From contig NZ_CADIJX010000004.1 of the NCBI RefSeq assembly GCF_902859625.1, forward strand, positions 310,001 to 374,000: a DNA stretch of 64,000 bases, given 5' to 3'. The translations under genes were made by a program, and so were the position numbers. Under the pieces are notes generated by a model that searched no databases, was not told where the DNA came from, and was given only the letters and a program-made list of their open reading frames with translations. Shown piece by piece: positions 46,730-55,688 of the stretch (positions are counted from its first letter, which is position 1; the number at the start of each line of letters is the position of its first letter). The DNA is from Achromobacter pestifer (GTDB lineage: Bacteria; Pseudomonadota; Gammaproteobacteria; Burkholderiales; Burkholderiaceae_B).

Positions 46730-48151
46730 TCAGTGCGGCAGCACGGGCGCCTGGCGCCAATACTGCGTGGATTGTTCGAACGCGTGCGCCAGTTGCAGCA
46801 GCGCATGTTCCCGGCGATAGCGGCCCACGATCTGGATGCCGATGGGCAGACCCGCATCGCTGAAGCCGCAGGGCACCGAAATGGCCGGATGGCCGGTCAG
46901 CGACAGGTAATAGCCTGAACGCATCCAGTCGATGTAGTTGTGCATCGGCGTGCCTTCGATGCAGCTCACGGTCTCCTGTTCGACCGGGAACGGCAGTACC
47001 TGGCTCACCGGCCCGATCAGGAATTCGTAGTTCTGCATGAAGGCATGCATTCGCGCGAACAGGGCAGCGCGGTCGCGCTCGGCCTGTACGATGGCGGCGG
47101 CCGGTTGTTGCAGGCCCAGCTCGATGTTCCAGATGACGCTGTCCTTGAGCAGGTGCCTGTGCTCGCGCAGCACCGCTTCGTAGCCCACAGCGAAGGTTTG
47201 CCCGCGCAAGGCCTGGAAGGCGGCGTCCGCGCCGGTGAAATCCGGGCAGGCCGGTTCCACCTGGGCGCCCAGGTCCGCAAAGACCGGCAGTTGGCGCGCA
47301 AGCGCCTGCACCACTGCGGCTTGTACCGGCAGACCGCCCCACGTCGGCGCGTAGGCGATGCGCACGCCCTTGAAATCACGCGACAGGCTGTCCAGGAAGC
47401 GGGCAGGGTCCTGCTCGATGGCCAGCGGGTCGCGCGCATCCGCGCCCGCCGTGGCGGCAAGCAGCAGCGCCACATCGGCGACCGTGCGCGCCATGGGACC
47501 TGCGACGGTCAAGGCGTTGTACGGGCTGGCCGTGGGCCATTGCGGGACACGCCCCGGCGACGGTCGCAGGCCCACCACGTTGCAGAACGAGGCCGGGTTG
47601 CGCAGCGATCCCCCCATGTCCGTACCGTCGGCCAAGGGCGCCATGCGGGCGGCCAGGGCAGCAGCGGCGCCGCCGCTGCTGCCGCCGGCGGTCAGGCGCA
47701 GGTCGTAGGGATTGCGGGTGGCGCCAAATACCGGATTGAACGTCTGCGAACCGGCGCCGAACTCGGGCAGGTTGGTCTTGCCCAGCGTGATCGCCCCTGC
47801 CGCGCGCTCGCGGCTGACGATCAGGCTATCGCGCTCGGGCACGAAATCCCGATGCAGCGGCGACCCATAAGTGGTGCGTATGCCGGCCGTCAGGAAGGAA
47901 TCCTTGTGCACGATGGGCAAGCCGTGCAGCAAGCCCAGCGGATGGCCGGCCGCCTGGCGCTCGTCGGCAAGCAGGGCGCGCGCCAGGGCGCCTTCGGCGT
48001 CCACGGTGACTACCGCATTCACCTGGGCGTTGCAGGCATCGATGCTCGCCAAGTGCGCAGCCGTCACGTCGCGAGCGCTGACATGGCCGGCGGCGATGTC
48101 AGCGCGCAGGGCTACGGCGGTCATTTCACAAAGGGAAGAAATCTGGGTCAT
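46730..48151 (-). CDS. Amidase signature family hydrolase
   Basis: 473 residues from ATG 48151 (MTQISSLCEMTAVALRADIAAGHVSARDV). The Ser-cisSer-Lys triad is visible: Lys in LPIVHKDSFLTAGIRTTYGSP, the cis-Ser in the signature AGGSSGGAAAALAARMAPLADGTDMGGSLRNPA, which also gives the nucleophilic Ser. Some residues differ from GatA, and there is no gatB/gatC nearby, so it is a catabolic amidase, not the tRNA amidotransferase. First gene of an amidase-Bug operon, divergent from an IclR regulator. Confidence 0.92.
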   Translation of the reverse strand: MTQISSLCEMTAVALRADIAAGHVSARDVTAAHLASIDACNAQVNAVVTVDAEGALARALLADERQAAGHPLGLLHGLPIVHKDSFLTAGIRTTYGSPLHRDFVPERDSLIVSRERAAGAITLGKTNLPEFGAGSQTFNPVFGATRNPYDLRLTAGGSSGGAAAALAARMAPLADGTDMGGSLRNPASFCNVVGLRPSPGRVPQWPTASPYNALTVAGPMARTVADVALLLAATAGADARDPLAIEQDPARFLDSLSRDFKGVRIAYAPTWGGLPVQAAVVQALARQLPVFADLGAQVEPACPDFTGADAAFQALRGQTFAVGYEAVLREHRHLLKDSVIWNIELGLQQPAAAIVQAERDRAALFARMHAFMQNYEFLIGPVSQVLPFPVEQETVSCIEGTPMHNYIDWMRSGYYLSLTGHPAISVPCGFSDAGLPIGIQIVGRYRREHALLQLAHAFEQSTQYWRQAPVLPH

Positions 48152-48164
48152 GTATAGCCGCAAT

Positions 48165-48194
48165 GTATTGCAATACGATATAAAGTATTGAATA
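48165..48194. promoter_or_regulatory. Candidate IclR operator between amidase and iclR-type gene
   Basis: A perfect 12-bp palindrome GTATTGCAATAC at 48165-48176, 13 bases upstream of the amidase start, and a related GTATTGAATA at 48185-48194. The surrounding AT-rich stretch stands out in GC-rich DNA and should hold the divergent promoters. Confidence 0.55.
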
Positions 48195-48299
48195 ATCAGC
48201 TTTATAGTGGGTATTCCGCCCCCGGACAATTCGGGGAAACTAGCGCTGCCCTCTGACGCCACCGCATCCGCTCTCTTGCGCCGCCCGGCACGGAACCTC

Positions 48300-49100
48300 A
48301 TGACGACACGCCCGCCCCCCCTTGCCGCTACCGCCGCCGCTGATGCTGACGACCCCTTGTTTGTCGCGTCGCTGGAAAAGGGCATGCGCGTGCTGGACGC
48401 ATTCCGCGACGCCTCGGACTCGCTAGGCCTGACCGACATCGCCACGGTCACAGGCTTGGGAAAAAGCGCCGCACAGCGCTTTATCCACACATGGGAGCGC
48501 ATGGGCTACCTGATCAAGGACCCGGCCTCGCGCCGTTACCGCCTGGCGCCCCGCGTGGTGGAATTGGGCTACTTCTTCCTGCGCAGCGACCGGCTGGTAT
48601 CCATGGCCGCGCCGCATCTGGTCGCACTGCGCGACCGCTGCGGCCTGGCCGTGCACCTGAGCGTGCTGGCCGGCGGCGACATGATCTATCTGCTGCGCCT
48701 GCCCAGCCGGCAATTGACCCTGGCCGAAATGCTGCCCGGCCGCCGCATGCCCGCGTGGTGCAACAGCGGCGGGCGCATGCTGCTGACCGCGCAAGACGAT
48801 GACGCGATCCGCCAGGCGCTGCTGCGCGCGCCGCCGCGCGCGTTCACGCCACGCACGGTCGTCGACCCGGACGCCTTGCTGGCGATGATCCGCCAGGCCC
48901 GCGACGACGGCTACGCGCTGACCGAAGACCAGGTGCTGCAAAACCAGGTGGGCGCGGCGGTGCTGCTGCGCGACGCGCGGGACACGCCGCTGGCCGCGAT
49001 CAGCGTGAGGGCGCCGCGCCACGACTATCCCAGCGACCGCTTGCTGAGCGATATCGTGCCGCAACTGTTCCGCACGGCACAGGCGATCCAGGACGCCTGA
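48300..49100 (+). CDS. IclR family transcriptional regulator
   Basis: 266 residues from ATG 48300; a longer frame starts at 48207 but would cover the divergent promoter. The winged helix is SLEKGMRVLDAFRDASDSLGLTDIATVTGLGKSAAQRFIHTWERMGYL, and the effector domain includes RCGLAVHLSVLAGGDMIYLLRLPS, MLPGRRMPAWCNSGGRMLLTA and GYALTEDQVLQNQVGAAVLL. Divergent from the amidase-Bug operon, which it probably controls. Confidence 0.92.
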   Translation: MTTRPPPLAATAAADADDPLFVASLEKGMRVLDAFRDASDSLGLTDIATVTGLGKSAAQRFIHTWERMGYLIKDPASRRYRLAPRVVELGYFFLRSDRLVSMAAPHLVALRDRCGLAVHLSVLAGGDMIYLLRLPSRQLTLAEMLPGRRMPAWCNSGGRMLLTAQDDDAIRQALLRAPPRAFTPRTVVDPDALLAMIRQARDDGYALTEDQVLQNQVGAAVLLRDARDTPLAAISVRAPRHDYPSDRLLSDIVPQLFRTAQAIQDA

Positions 49101-49120
49101 TTGAAACTTTTCAGGCCGTT

Positions 49121-49149
49121 TTGCATTCTTCCGATTTTTTGTGCATAAT
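49121..49149 (+). promoter_or_regulatory. tRNA-Asn promoter
   Basis: TTGCAT at 49121-49126, a 17-base spacer, CATAAT at 49144-49149; 17 bases before the tRNA 5' end. Confidence 0.65.
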
Positions 49150-49166
49150 TCGGCCCCTCTACCTGT

Positions 49167-49242
49167 TCCCCGATAGCTCAGTCGGTAGAGCGACGGACTG
49201 TTAATCCGCAGGTCGCTGGTTCGAGCCCAGCTCGGGGAGCCA
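49167..49242 (+). tRNA. tRNA-Asn (anticodon GUU)
   Basis: 76 nt with encoded CCA. Acceptor TCCCCGA pairs with TCGGGGA, D-loop GCTCAGTCGGTAGAGC, anticodon loop CTGTTAA (anticodon GTT), T-arm CTGGTTCGAGCCCAG. No integrase or island is seen beside it. Confidence 0.97.
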
Positions 49243-49288
49243 AGAATTCAGCCGTGCATTTTTTATCCGCACTGCTCGCAGTACCCCT

Positions 49289-49320
49289 AAAAAAGCCCGC
49301 AACTTGTTTGCGGGCTTTTT
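49289..49320. terminator. Rho-independent terminator after tRNA-Asn
   Basis: GCCCGCAA (49295-49302) pairs with TTGCGGGC (49308-49315), flanked by an A-run upstream and TTTTT downstream, so it can act in both directions. Confidence 0.85.
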
Positions 49321-49451
49321 GCATTGGAAGTTCGGAACGGGACGTCGGCACTTATGCGTCGGCGGCGCCCCCGTTTACCGGCCCAGTTGCCATGCCTTCC
49401 ACAAAGCGTAGGATGACGCGCATCCCCTCCTGAAGCCACGTCGTCGCCTCC

Positions 49452-50393
49452 ATGCGTTCCACGCGATCCCTGCCTGCCCTGGTCTCCCTGCGCGCTTTTG
49501 AAGCGGCTGCGCGACGCCTGAGCTTTTCGCTGGCCGCACAAGAACTCTTCGTCACGCAAAGCGCCGTCAGCCATCACATCCAGCGGCTGGAAAGCGAGTT
49601 AGGCGTTGCACTGTTCGAGCGCCGCACGCGCGCCGTGGCGCTGACACCTGCGGGACTCGCCTATTACGACCACGTGCATGCCGCCTTTGAATTGCTGCGG
49701 CAGGGCACCGACGCCATCCGCGCTCCCGCCGCGACACGTCGCACGCTCAAGGTGGGATTGCTGGCCTCGTTCGCCACGCGCTGGCTGGCGCCGCGCCTGC
49801 CTGCCTTCGCCGCCGCGCATCCGGACATCGACCTGCAATTGCAGCCCGACATCAGCCTGGCTGACGTAGCCGGTGGCGACGTGGATGTGGCGATCCGCTA
49901 CGGCCGCGGCGGCTGGCCCGGCGTGGCATCGCGACTGCTGATGGCCGAACGACTGTCCGTCGTGTGCGCCCCCGCACTGATAGGCGGGCGCAAGCGGCCC
50001 CGCGCGCCAGACGATCTGCTGCGCTATCCCTTACTGGCCTCGCACGCCAAGCAACCCTTTGAATGGGACGCCTGGGCACGGCGCTTCGGCATGGACCTGG
50101 GCCGCGCCCAGACCGTGCATCTGCACGACTACAACATCGTTGTCGAAGCCGCCTTGGCGGGCCAGGGTCTGGCCATGGGCCGGCATCGCCTGATCGCCCC
50201 GCACCTGGCCAGCGGCGCGCTGGTGCAGGCGCTGCCTGGCACGGTGCTGGAAGACCCCCGCATCGGTTGGTGGTTCGTGGCCCCTCGCGGCGCCCTGGCG
50301 CCTGCGGTAAGGGCCTTGCACGACTGGCTGATCCAGGCGGCGTCGGCATCCGAAGACCCGGCCGCCGGCACGGACATTCACGGCACGTATTAG
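49452..50393 (+). CDS. LysR family regulator (GcvA-like)
   Basis: 313 residues. DNA-binding domain LPALVSLRAFEAAARRLSFSLAAQELFVTQSAVSHHIQRLESELGVALFERRTRAVALTPAG, then LKVGLLASFATRWLAPRLPAF, the GcvA/AmpR-like effector domain start. It is followed on the same strand by the RidA and aminotransferase genes (105-base gap), which it may control. The effector is unknown. Confidence 0.92.
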   Translation: MRSTRSLPALVSLRAFEAAARRLSFSLAAQELFVTQSAVSHHIQRLESELGVALFERRTRAVALTPAGLAYYDHVHAAFELLRQGTDAIRAPAATRRTLKVGLLASFATRWLAPRLPAFAAAHPDIDLQLQPDISLADVAGGDVDVAIRYGRGGWPGVASRLLMAERLSVVCAPALIGGRKRPRAPDDLLRYPLLASHAKQPFEWDAWARRFGMDLGRAQTVHLHDYNIVVEAALAGQGLAMGRHRLIAPHLASGALVQALPGTVLEDPRIGWWFVAPRGALAPAVRALHDWLIQAASASEDPAAGTDIHGTY

Positions 50394-50497
50394 TTTTACT
50401 CATGCATGCCCTGCAAGAATTGATTGGTCATGCGCCGCCATGGCCGATAGCATCAAAGCTTGCCCTATCCGCTTACCTCCTTTACAGGTGAATCGAC

Positions 50498-50971
50498 ATG
50501 ACCCGCACCATCTCCGGCCGCGTGGCCGAACTGGGCTACGCCCTGGAAGCCGCCTCGGCGCCCGCCGCCAACTACGTGCCGTTCGTCCAGGACGGCAACC
50601 TGCTCTATATCTCGGGCCAGATCTCGCGCCAGGGCGGCAAGCCCGCTTACCTGGGCCAGTTGGGCAACCAGGTGTCTGACGCCGATGGCGTCGCGGCCGC
50701 CAAGCTGTCCAGCCTGGGCATCCTGTCGCAGATCGCGGCAGCCACCGGCGACCGCCTGGACCGCGTGGCGCGCGTCGTGCGCCTGGGTGTATTCGTGGCC
50801 AGCACGCCTGACTTCAACCGCCAGAGCGCCATCGCCAACGGCGCATCCGACCTGATGGTGGACGTGTTTGGCGATGCCGGCCGCCATGCGCGCAGCGCCG
50901 TCGGCGTGGCGTCCCTGCCCCAGGGCGTGTCCGTGGAAGTCGAGGCCGTCATCGCCTTGACGCCCGCCTGA
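50498..50971 (+). CDS. RidA family protein (Atu1953-like)
   Basis: 157 residues, longer than the ~128 of canonical RidA and matching the YjgF subgroup with an N-terminal RVAELGYALEAASAPAANYVPFVQDGNLLYISGQI. The active-site Arg is in GRHARSAVGVASLPQGVSVEVEAVIAL. Canonical RidA hydrolyses reactive enamine/imine intermediates of PLP enzymes. Directly followed (12 bases) by a PLP aminotransferase-fold gene, which is a natural source of such intermediates. Confidence 0.9.
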   Translation: MTRTISGRVAELGYALEAASAPAANYVPFVQDGNLLYISGQISRQGGKPAYLGQLGNQVSDADGVAAAKLSSLGILSQIAAATGDRLDRVARVVRLGVFVASTPDFNRQSAIANGASDLMVDVFGDAGRHARSAVGVASLPQGVSVEVEAVIALTPA

Positions 50972-50983
50972 TCGTCGACGGCC

Positions 50984-52180
50984 ATGCCCGCCCCGCTGAC
51001 CCCTGACGCCGTCCACGCGCTGCGCGCCCGGACGCCCGGCACGCAAAGCAGTGTCCACTTCAATCACGCGGGTTCGTCCTTGCCCTCATCCGGCACGCTG
51101 GATGCGATATACGCGCATCTACAGCGCGAAGCCGCGCTGGGTCCGATGGAAGCCGGCGTGGCCGCGCGCGCGCTGACCGAAAACGCCCGCACACTGGCAG
51201 CCAGGCTGCTGAACGCCCAGCCCGAGGAAATCGCGCTGACCACCGGTAATTCCCCCGGCTGGGGCGCGGCCTTCGCGGCGCTGGCGCCGTGGCGGCCCGG
51301 CGACCGCATCCTTGTCGGCCGCCATGAATGGGGCGGCAACCTGGCCGCCATGCGCTTGCGTGCCGAACGTGCGGGCGCCGTGCTCGAAACCATCCCGTCC
51401 GATGACAGCGGCTGCGTGGACGCGGAGGCGCTTGCCGGCATGCTCGACGACCGCGTGCGCCTGATCGCCCTGACGTGGCTACCCGCCAACGGCGGCCTGA
51501 TCAATCCCGCCGCCGCCGTCGGCCTGGTGGCGCGACGTCATGGCGTCCCGTATTTCGTGGACGCGGCGCAAGCAGTCGGCCAACTGCCCGTGGACGTGGC
51601 GGAGATCGGTTGCGATGTCTTGAGCGGCGCCGGCCGCAAAGCCTTGCGCGGCCCGCGTGGCACCGGCCTGCTGTACGTGCGGCGCGATTTCCTGGACCAG
51701 CTCACGCCTGCCTTCGTCGATACGCATTCCGCCCCCTTGGGCGCGGACGGCCAGCCCCAATTGCGTCCCGACGCCGCCCGCCTGGAATCCGCCGAGAACT
51801 CGCTGGCGCTGCGCTGCGGGTTGGCCAATGCGTTGCAAGAAGCGCTGGATATCGGATTGGAGGTCATTCGCGCCACCATTGACGCGCGGGCCCGGACCCT
51901 GCGCGCCGAACTGGCGGCCATCCCGGGCCTGACCGTGCTGGATCAAGGCCGGGAGCAATCCGGCCTGGTGTCCTTCAACCTGGCCGGCCACGAGGCCCCC
52001 GCCGTGCAACGCGCCCTGGCGGCGCAAGGCATCACCATCGGCAGCAACGGCGTGCCCTACACGCCGCTGGACATGCAGGCGCGCGGCCTGACGCAGATCG
52101 CGCGCGCCTCGGTCAGCTATCTGACGAGCGATGCCGAGCTTGCCCGCCTGCTGGATGGGCTACGACAACTGGCCCGTTAG
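50984..52180 (+). CDS. Class V aminotransferase-fold PLP enzyme
   Basis: 398 residues. Cysteine desulfurase/isopenicillin-N-epimerase-like: FNHAGSSLPSSGTLDAIYAHLQREA at the N-terminus, IALTTGNSPGWGAAF (PLP phosphate cup), PYFVDAAQAVGQLPVDVAEIGCDVLSGAGRKALRGPRGTGLLYV with the Schiff-base Lys219 (usually H-K, here R-K). No active-site Cys loop of desulfurases is evident, so a lyase, epimerase or transaminase is likelier. It is probably co-transcribed with the RidA gene and faces a convergent EamA exporter. Confidence 0.88.
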   Translation: MPAPLTPDAVHALRARTPGTQSSVHFNHAGSSLPSSGTLDAIYAHLQREAALGPMEAGVAARALTENARTLAARLLNAQPEEIALTTGNSPGWGAAFAALAPWRPGDRILVGRHEWGGNLAAMRLRAERAGAVLETIPSDDSGCVDAEALAGMLDDRVRLIALTWLPANGGLINPAAAVGLVARRHGVPYFVDAAQAVGQLPVDVAEIGCDVLSGAGRKALRGPRGTGLLYVRRDFLDQLTPAFVDTHSAPLGADGQPQLRPDAARLESAENSLALRCGLANALQEALDIGLEVIRATIDARARTLRAELAAIPGLTVLDQGREQSGLVSFNLAGHEAPAVQRALAAQGITIGSNGVPYTPLDMQARGLTQIARASVSYLTSDAELARLLDGLRQLAR

Positions 52181-52188
52181 CATCCGGC

Positions 52189-53082
52189 TCATGCCGCCGC
52201 GCGACGCATGAACGGCGACCATTTCGTGAAGACGAGCAGGTTGCCGAACATCACCAGCGCCAGGCCCGCGAAGGCCGATGGCGTCCACTGATAGCCTTCG
52301 GCCACCGTCGACACGCTCAGCGCCACCACGGGGAACAACACGGTGCAATAGGCGGCGCGAGCCGGCCCCATGCGCCCGACCAAGGTCAGATAGGCGGTGA
52401 ATCCGATCACCGAGCCGGGAATGGCCAGGTAGAGCAGAGCGCCCACATAGGGCGTCGATGTGTCGAACTGGAAAGGCAGGCCCGCCACCACGCAACCCGC
52501 CAACAGGATCGACGCGCCGTACAGCATGCTGTAGGCGTTGCCCGTCAGCGGCCGGATGCCGGCGCGCTGCTGCAACGAGGACAGCATGTTGCCGGTGGAA
52601 AAGCAGAACGTGCCCAGCAAGGCAAAACCCAATCCCAGCAGCGTCTCGTGGCTGGCCTGCTGGCTGGCAAGCTCGGGCCAGAACAGCAACACCAGGCCAG
52701 CAAAGCCAACGCCGCCGGCCAGCATCACGCGCGACGCGACGCGCGTGCCGAACCACAACCGCGCATTCAGCGCATTCCACAACGTCGCGGCGGAAAACAC
52801 CACCGATACCAGGCCGCTGGGAATCCACTGCGTGGCGGTATAGAAGCACAGGAAATTCAGACAGAACAAGCACAGGCCCTGACCCACGCAGAGCCAATGG
52901 CCGCGCCGATCCAGCGTCTGCAATTTGCGGGTCAACAGCAGGGCGGCAAACAGCACCAGGCCCGCCAGCGCGAAGCGGTAGAAGATGGACACGGGGATGG
53001 CCACCACGCCCAGCTGCAACTTGATGGCGATCCAGGTGGTGCCCCAGATCACGACCGTCAGGAAATACAGGAAGAGATTCAC
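52189..53082 (-). CDS. EamA family (DMT) exporter
   Basis: 297 residues with ten predicted membrane helices in two EamA repeats. N-terminus LFLYFLTVVIWGTTWIAIKLQLGVVAIPVSIFYRFALAGLVLFA; second repeat from GILLAGCVVAGLPFQFDT onward with ALLYLAIPGSVIGFTAYLTLVGRMGPARAAYCTVLFPVVALSVSTVAEGYQW. Members export amino acids or metabolites. Convergent with the aminotransferase (8 bases apart) and divergent from the AraC gene at 53245, which is a likely regulator. Confidence 0.92.
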   Translation of the reverse strand: MNLFLYFLTVVIWGTTWIAIKLQLGVVAIPVSIFYRFALAGLVLFAALLLTRKLQTLDRRGHWLCVGQGLCLFCLNFLCFYTATQWIPSGLVSVVFSAATLWNALNARLWFGTRVASRVMLAGGVGFAGLVLLFWPELASQQASHETLLGLGFALLGTFCFSTGNMLSSLQQRAGIRPLTGNAYSMLYGASILLAGCVVAGLPFQFDTSTPYVGALLYLAIPGSVIGFTAYLTLVGRMGPARAAYCTVLFPVVALSVSTVAEGYQWTPSAFAGLALVMFGNLLVFTKWSPFMRRAAA

Positions 53083-53244
53083 GATGCCATCAGCAAGAAA
53101 AAGGGGTCATGGAACAGGTCGGCCGAACATGAAGCCGTGGGCTGCGAGTGTGCGCCGCCGCGGCTAGCCGGAATTGCCGGATCTTGCGGTTTTTACGCAG
53201 ACTCGCGCGCGCCGCGCGTGAGATCGCAGTAGCATTTCAGTCCT

Positions 53245-54135
53245 ATGGGCACCATCGCCTCGGCCCCGGCCGATTTCTCCGTCTTCCGCACCCTGTCGCG
53301 CTCCACCGCCACCCTGGAACGCGCGTCGCCCCTTGGCGAAGGCATGGCCATTTCGCAATGGGGCCGCAGCGCCAACGAGACGCTGGGCTACGACACCCCC
53401 GGCCATCACACGCTGTCGCTGTACCTGCACGGCGGCGATAAATCCTTCCGCGTGGGCCAGGACGCACTTCACGGCGGCGCCGGCAAGTTCTGCGTGCTGC
53501 CCGCCGAACACTATTCGCGCTGGTGCATGAAGGACACCGTGCATTTCCTGCACTTGTACATCGCACCCGAACGCCTGGCGCGCGAAGCCATCATGCGGCT
53601 GGACTGCGAACCTCGCACGCTGGAACTGCGCGACCGCACTTATATCCAGGACGACTCGCTAAGCGACGTCTGCCGCCAGTTGCTGGGCACCGACTGGTCG
53701 CAGCCAGCGGATCGGCTGGCGGCCAGCAGCGCGGCGGAAACCGTGCTGCACCACCTGCTGAATCAAGGCGTGGCGCGCAAGGCGGCGCACGCCGCCCGTG
53801 GCGGCCTGGCGCCCGCCGTGCGCCGACGCATCATGGACTACATCGATACGCATCTGCACGAACCGCTGACCCTGGATCAACTGGCGGGGGTGGCGGCGCT
53901 GTCCACCTACCACTTTGCCCGCATGTTCCACACCTCGTTCGGCGAACCGCCGCACGCCTGGGTACGCGGACGCCGCCTGGCACATGCACGAGGCCTGCTG
54001 GCGACGGGCAAAGGCGACCTGGCCGGCATTGCCCAGGCCAGCGGCTTCGGCAACGCCAGCCACCTGTCCCGAGTGTTCCGCGACGCCATTGGCGTCACGC
54101 CCGGCCAGTACCGCAGCGCACGCCGCCCGCACTGA
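53245..54135 (+). CDS. AraC family transcriptional regulator
   Basis: 296 residues. The N-terminal cupin-like part includes GYDTPGHHTLSLYLHGGDKSFRV and GGAGKFCVLPAEHYSRWCMKDTVHFLHLYI. The C-terminal DNA-binding domain is VRRRIMDYIDTHLHEPLTLDQLAGVAALSTYHFARMFHTSFGEPPHAWVRGRRLAHARGLLATGKGDLAGIAQASGFGNASHLSRVFRDAIGVTPGQYR. Divergent from the EamA exporter by 162 bases. Confidence 0.92.
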   Translation: MGTIASAPADFSVFRTLSRSTATLERASPLGEGMAISQWGRSANETLGYDTPGHHTLSLYLHGGDKSFRVGQDALHGGAGKFCVLPAEHYSRWCMKDTVHFLHLYIAPERLAREAIMRLDCEPRTLELRDRTYIQDDSLSDVCRQLLGTDWSQPADRLAASSAAETVLHHLLNQGVARKAAHAARGGLAPAVRRRIMDYIDTHLHEPLTLDQLAGVAALSTYHFARMFHTSFGEPPHAWVRGRRLAHARGLLATGKGDLAGIAQASGFGNASHLSRVFRDAIGVTPGQYRSARRPH

Positions 54136-54239
54136 ACACGGCGGCTGTCCGGCCCCGTTTCCCGACCTGCCCGGTCTACAATGACGCATCGCCCTTAGCG
54201 GCCTGACGCCGCGGCCCGCCCGCGCTTGCCCCCACCGCG

Positions 54240-55688
54240 ATGCCGTCTTCGCCCTCTCGCGATTCCAATCCCGTGGCCGGCCCCGCCACTGCGCGTCCGT
54301 TGCGCGCACATTGGCTGGCCGAACTCATCCGCCTGCGCGAAACCCATTGGGGCCCCCTGGACGATGCCGATGCCGTCCGGCGCGTGCGACAGCTGGACTC
54401 CGACCTGCCGTCGCGCATCCTGGCCCGCGCCGATCTCCTGGCGCAACGCGAAAACCTGACCCCGCTCGTTGATGCCTGGCGCCGCAGCGCTCGGGGCATC
54501 CTGGCCGTGCTGTTCGTGCTGGCCTTGATGTCCGGCATCGCCGTCGCCCTGGGTGCGCTGGGCGACGGGTCGCGGCCGGTCAACGTGCTGTGGGCGCTGG
54601 GCGCCTTGCTTGGCCTGCACGTGTTGACCTTCCTGTTGTGGCTGGCCAGTTTCCTGCTCAGACCCTCCGCCGTGACCGGGCTGGGCCGCCTCTGGCTGTG
54701 GGCCACCCGCAAGCTGGCCCGCGGACCCGACGGCGCCCTGGTGCCGCAGGCCTTCCTCAACCTGCTGGCCCGCGCCGGCGCCTTGCGCTGGCTTTTCGGC
54801 GCCATCAGTCATCTGTTGTGGCTGACGGCGCTATGCGCCGCGCTGGCGGCCTTGCTGGTGGTGCTGTCCACGGCCAGCTACCGCTTCATCTGGGCCACGA
54901 CGCTGTTAACGCCCGACACCTTCGTCTGGCTCACGCAGGCCATCGGCTGGCTGCCCGCGCACCTGGGTTTCCCCATGCCCGACGCCGCCATCATCCGTGC
55001 CAGCGACGGCGTCCAAACGCTGTCCGCCGACGCTCAGGTGCAATGGGCGCAATGGCTGATCGGCGTGTTCGTCGTCTATGGCATTCTGCCGCGTCTATTG
55101 GCAGGCGCGCTCTGCGTGGCCACCACCCTGCGTGCCCTGCGAAACCTGCGCATCGACCCCACGCTGGCCGGTTTCTCGCCGCTGCGCGATCGCCTTGAAC
55201 CCCCGGCGCAATCCACCGGCATCGACCGGCCGGTGGACCCGCTGCACGAACCGCGCGTCGCCATGCCATCGCTGGCCGGATTGGCGGGCCAACCCGTGCT
55301 GCTGGGCCTGGAATTGCCCTCCGACCTGACCTGGCCGCCCGCCGAGGTATCTCCCGGCATCCAAATGGCCGGCAACCTGGACACGCGCGAAGAACGCAAC
55401 CGGGTATTGGACGCGCTGTCCCAGGCAGTCGCCTCGCGCCTGCTGATTGCCTGCGACGCCCGCCAGACTCCCGACCGTGGCACCTTGTCCCTGATCGCCG
55501 AATTGTCCGCCCATGCCCAGACCACCCGTGTCTGGCTCATCACCCCGTCGGCCGCCGCGGATGCGCCCGACGCGGGCACGCGCGCCGCAGTGTGGCGCGA
55601 ACGGCTGCTGGCACTGGGGCTACCCGCTAACGCCATTCTGCAAACCCCCGCCGCGCCGCTGACGTGGCTGGAGACCGGCCATGACTGA
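54240..55688 (+). CDS. DUF2868 domain-containing membrane protein
   Basis: 482 residues, function unknown. The N-terminal WLAELIRLRETHWGPLDDADAVRRVRQLDSDLPSRILARADLLAQRENL is the DUF2868 hallmark. Membrane segments are near 86-107, 115-140, 184-210 and 266-290; the stretch after about 295 is soluble and ends in a domain with SRLLIACDARQTPDRGTLSLIAELSAHAQTTRVWLI that reads like a Rossmann-type or vWA-like strand order. The start codon of the GTPase gene lies inside its last codons (8-base overlap), a sign of obligate coupling. The pair occurs together in other proteobacteria (from knowledge), with no assigned role. Confidence 0.9.
   Translation: MPSSPSRDSNPVAGPATARPLRAHWLAELIRLRETHWGPLDDADAVRRVRQLDSDLPSRILARADLLAQRENLTPLVDAWRRSARGILAVLFVLALMSGIAVALGALGDGSRPVNVLWALGALLGLHVLTFLLWLASFLLRPSAVTGLGRLWLWATRKLARGPDGALVPQAFLNLLARAGALRWLFGAISHLLWLTALCAALAALLVVLSTASYRFIWATTLLTPDTFVWLTQAIGWLPAHLGFPMPDAAIIRASDGVQTLSADAQVQWAQWLIGVFVVYGILPRLLAGALCVATTLRALRNLRIDPTLAGFSPLRDRLEPPAQSTGIDRPVDPLHEPRVAMPSLAGLAGQPVLLGLELPSDLTWPPAEVSPGIQMAGNLDTREERNRVLDALSQAVASRLLIACDARQTPDRGTLSLIAELSAHAQTTRVWLITPSAAADAPDAGTRAAVWRERLLALGLPANAILQTPAAPLTWLETGHD

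Noticed and set aside
49167..49451. tRNA-Asn as a second integration hotspot
   Set aside because: No integrase, repeats of the tRNA 3' end or unusual genes follow; only a terminator and a LysR gene.
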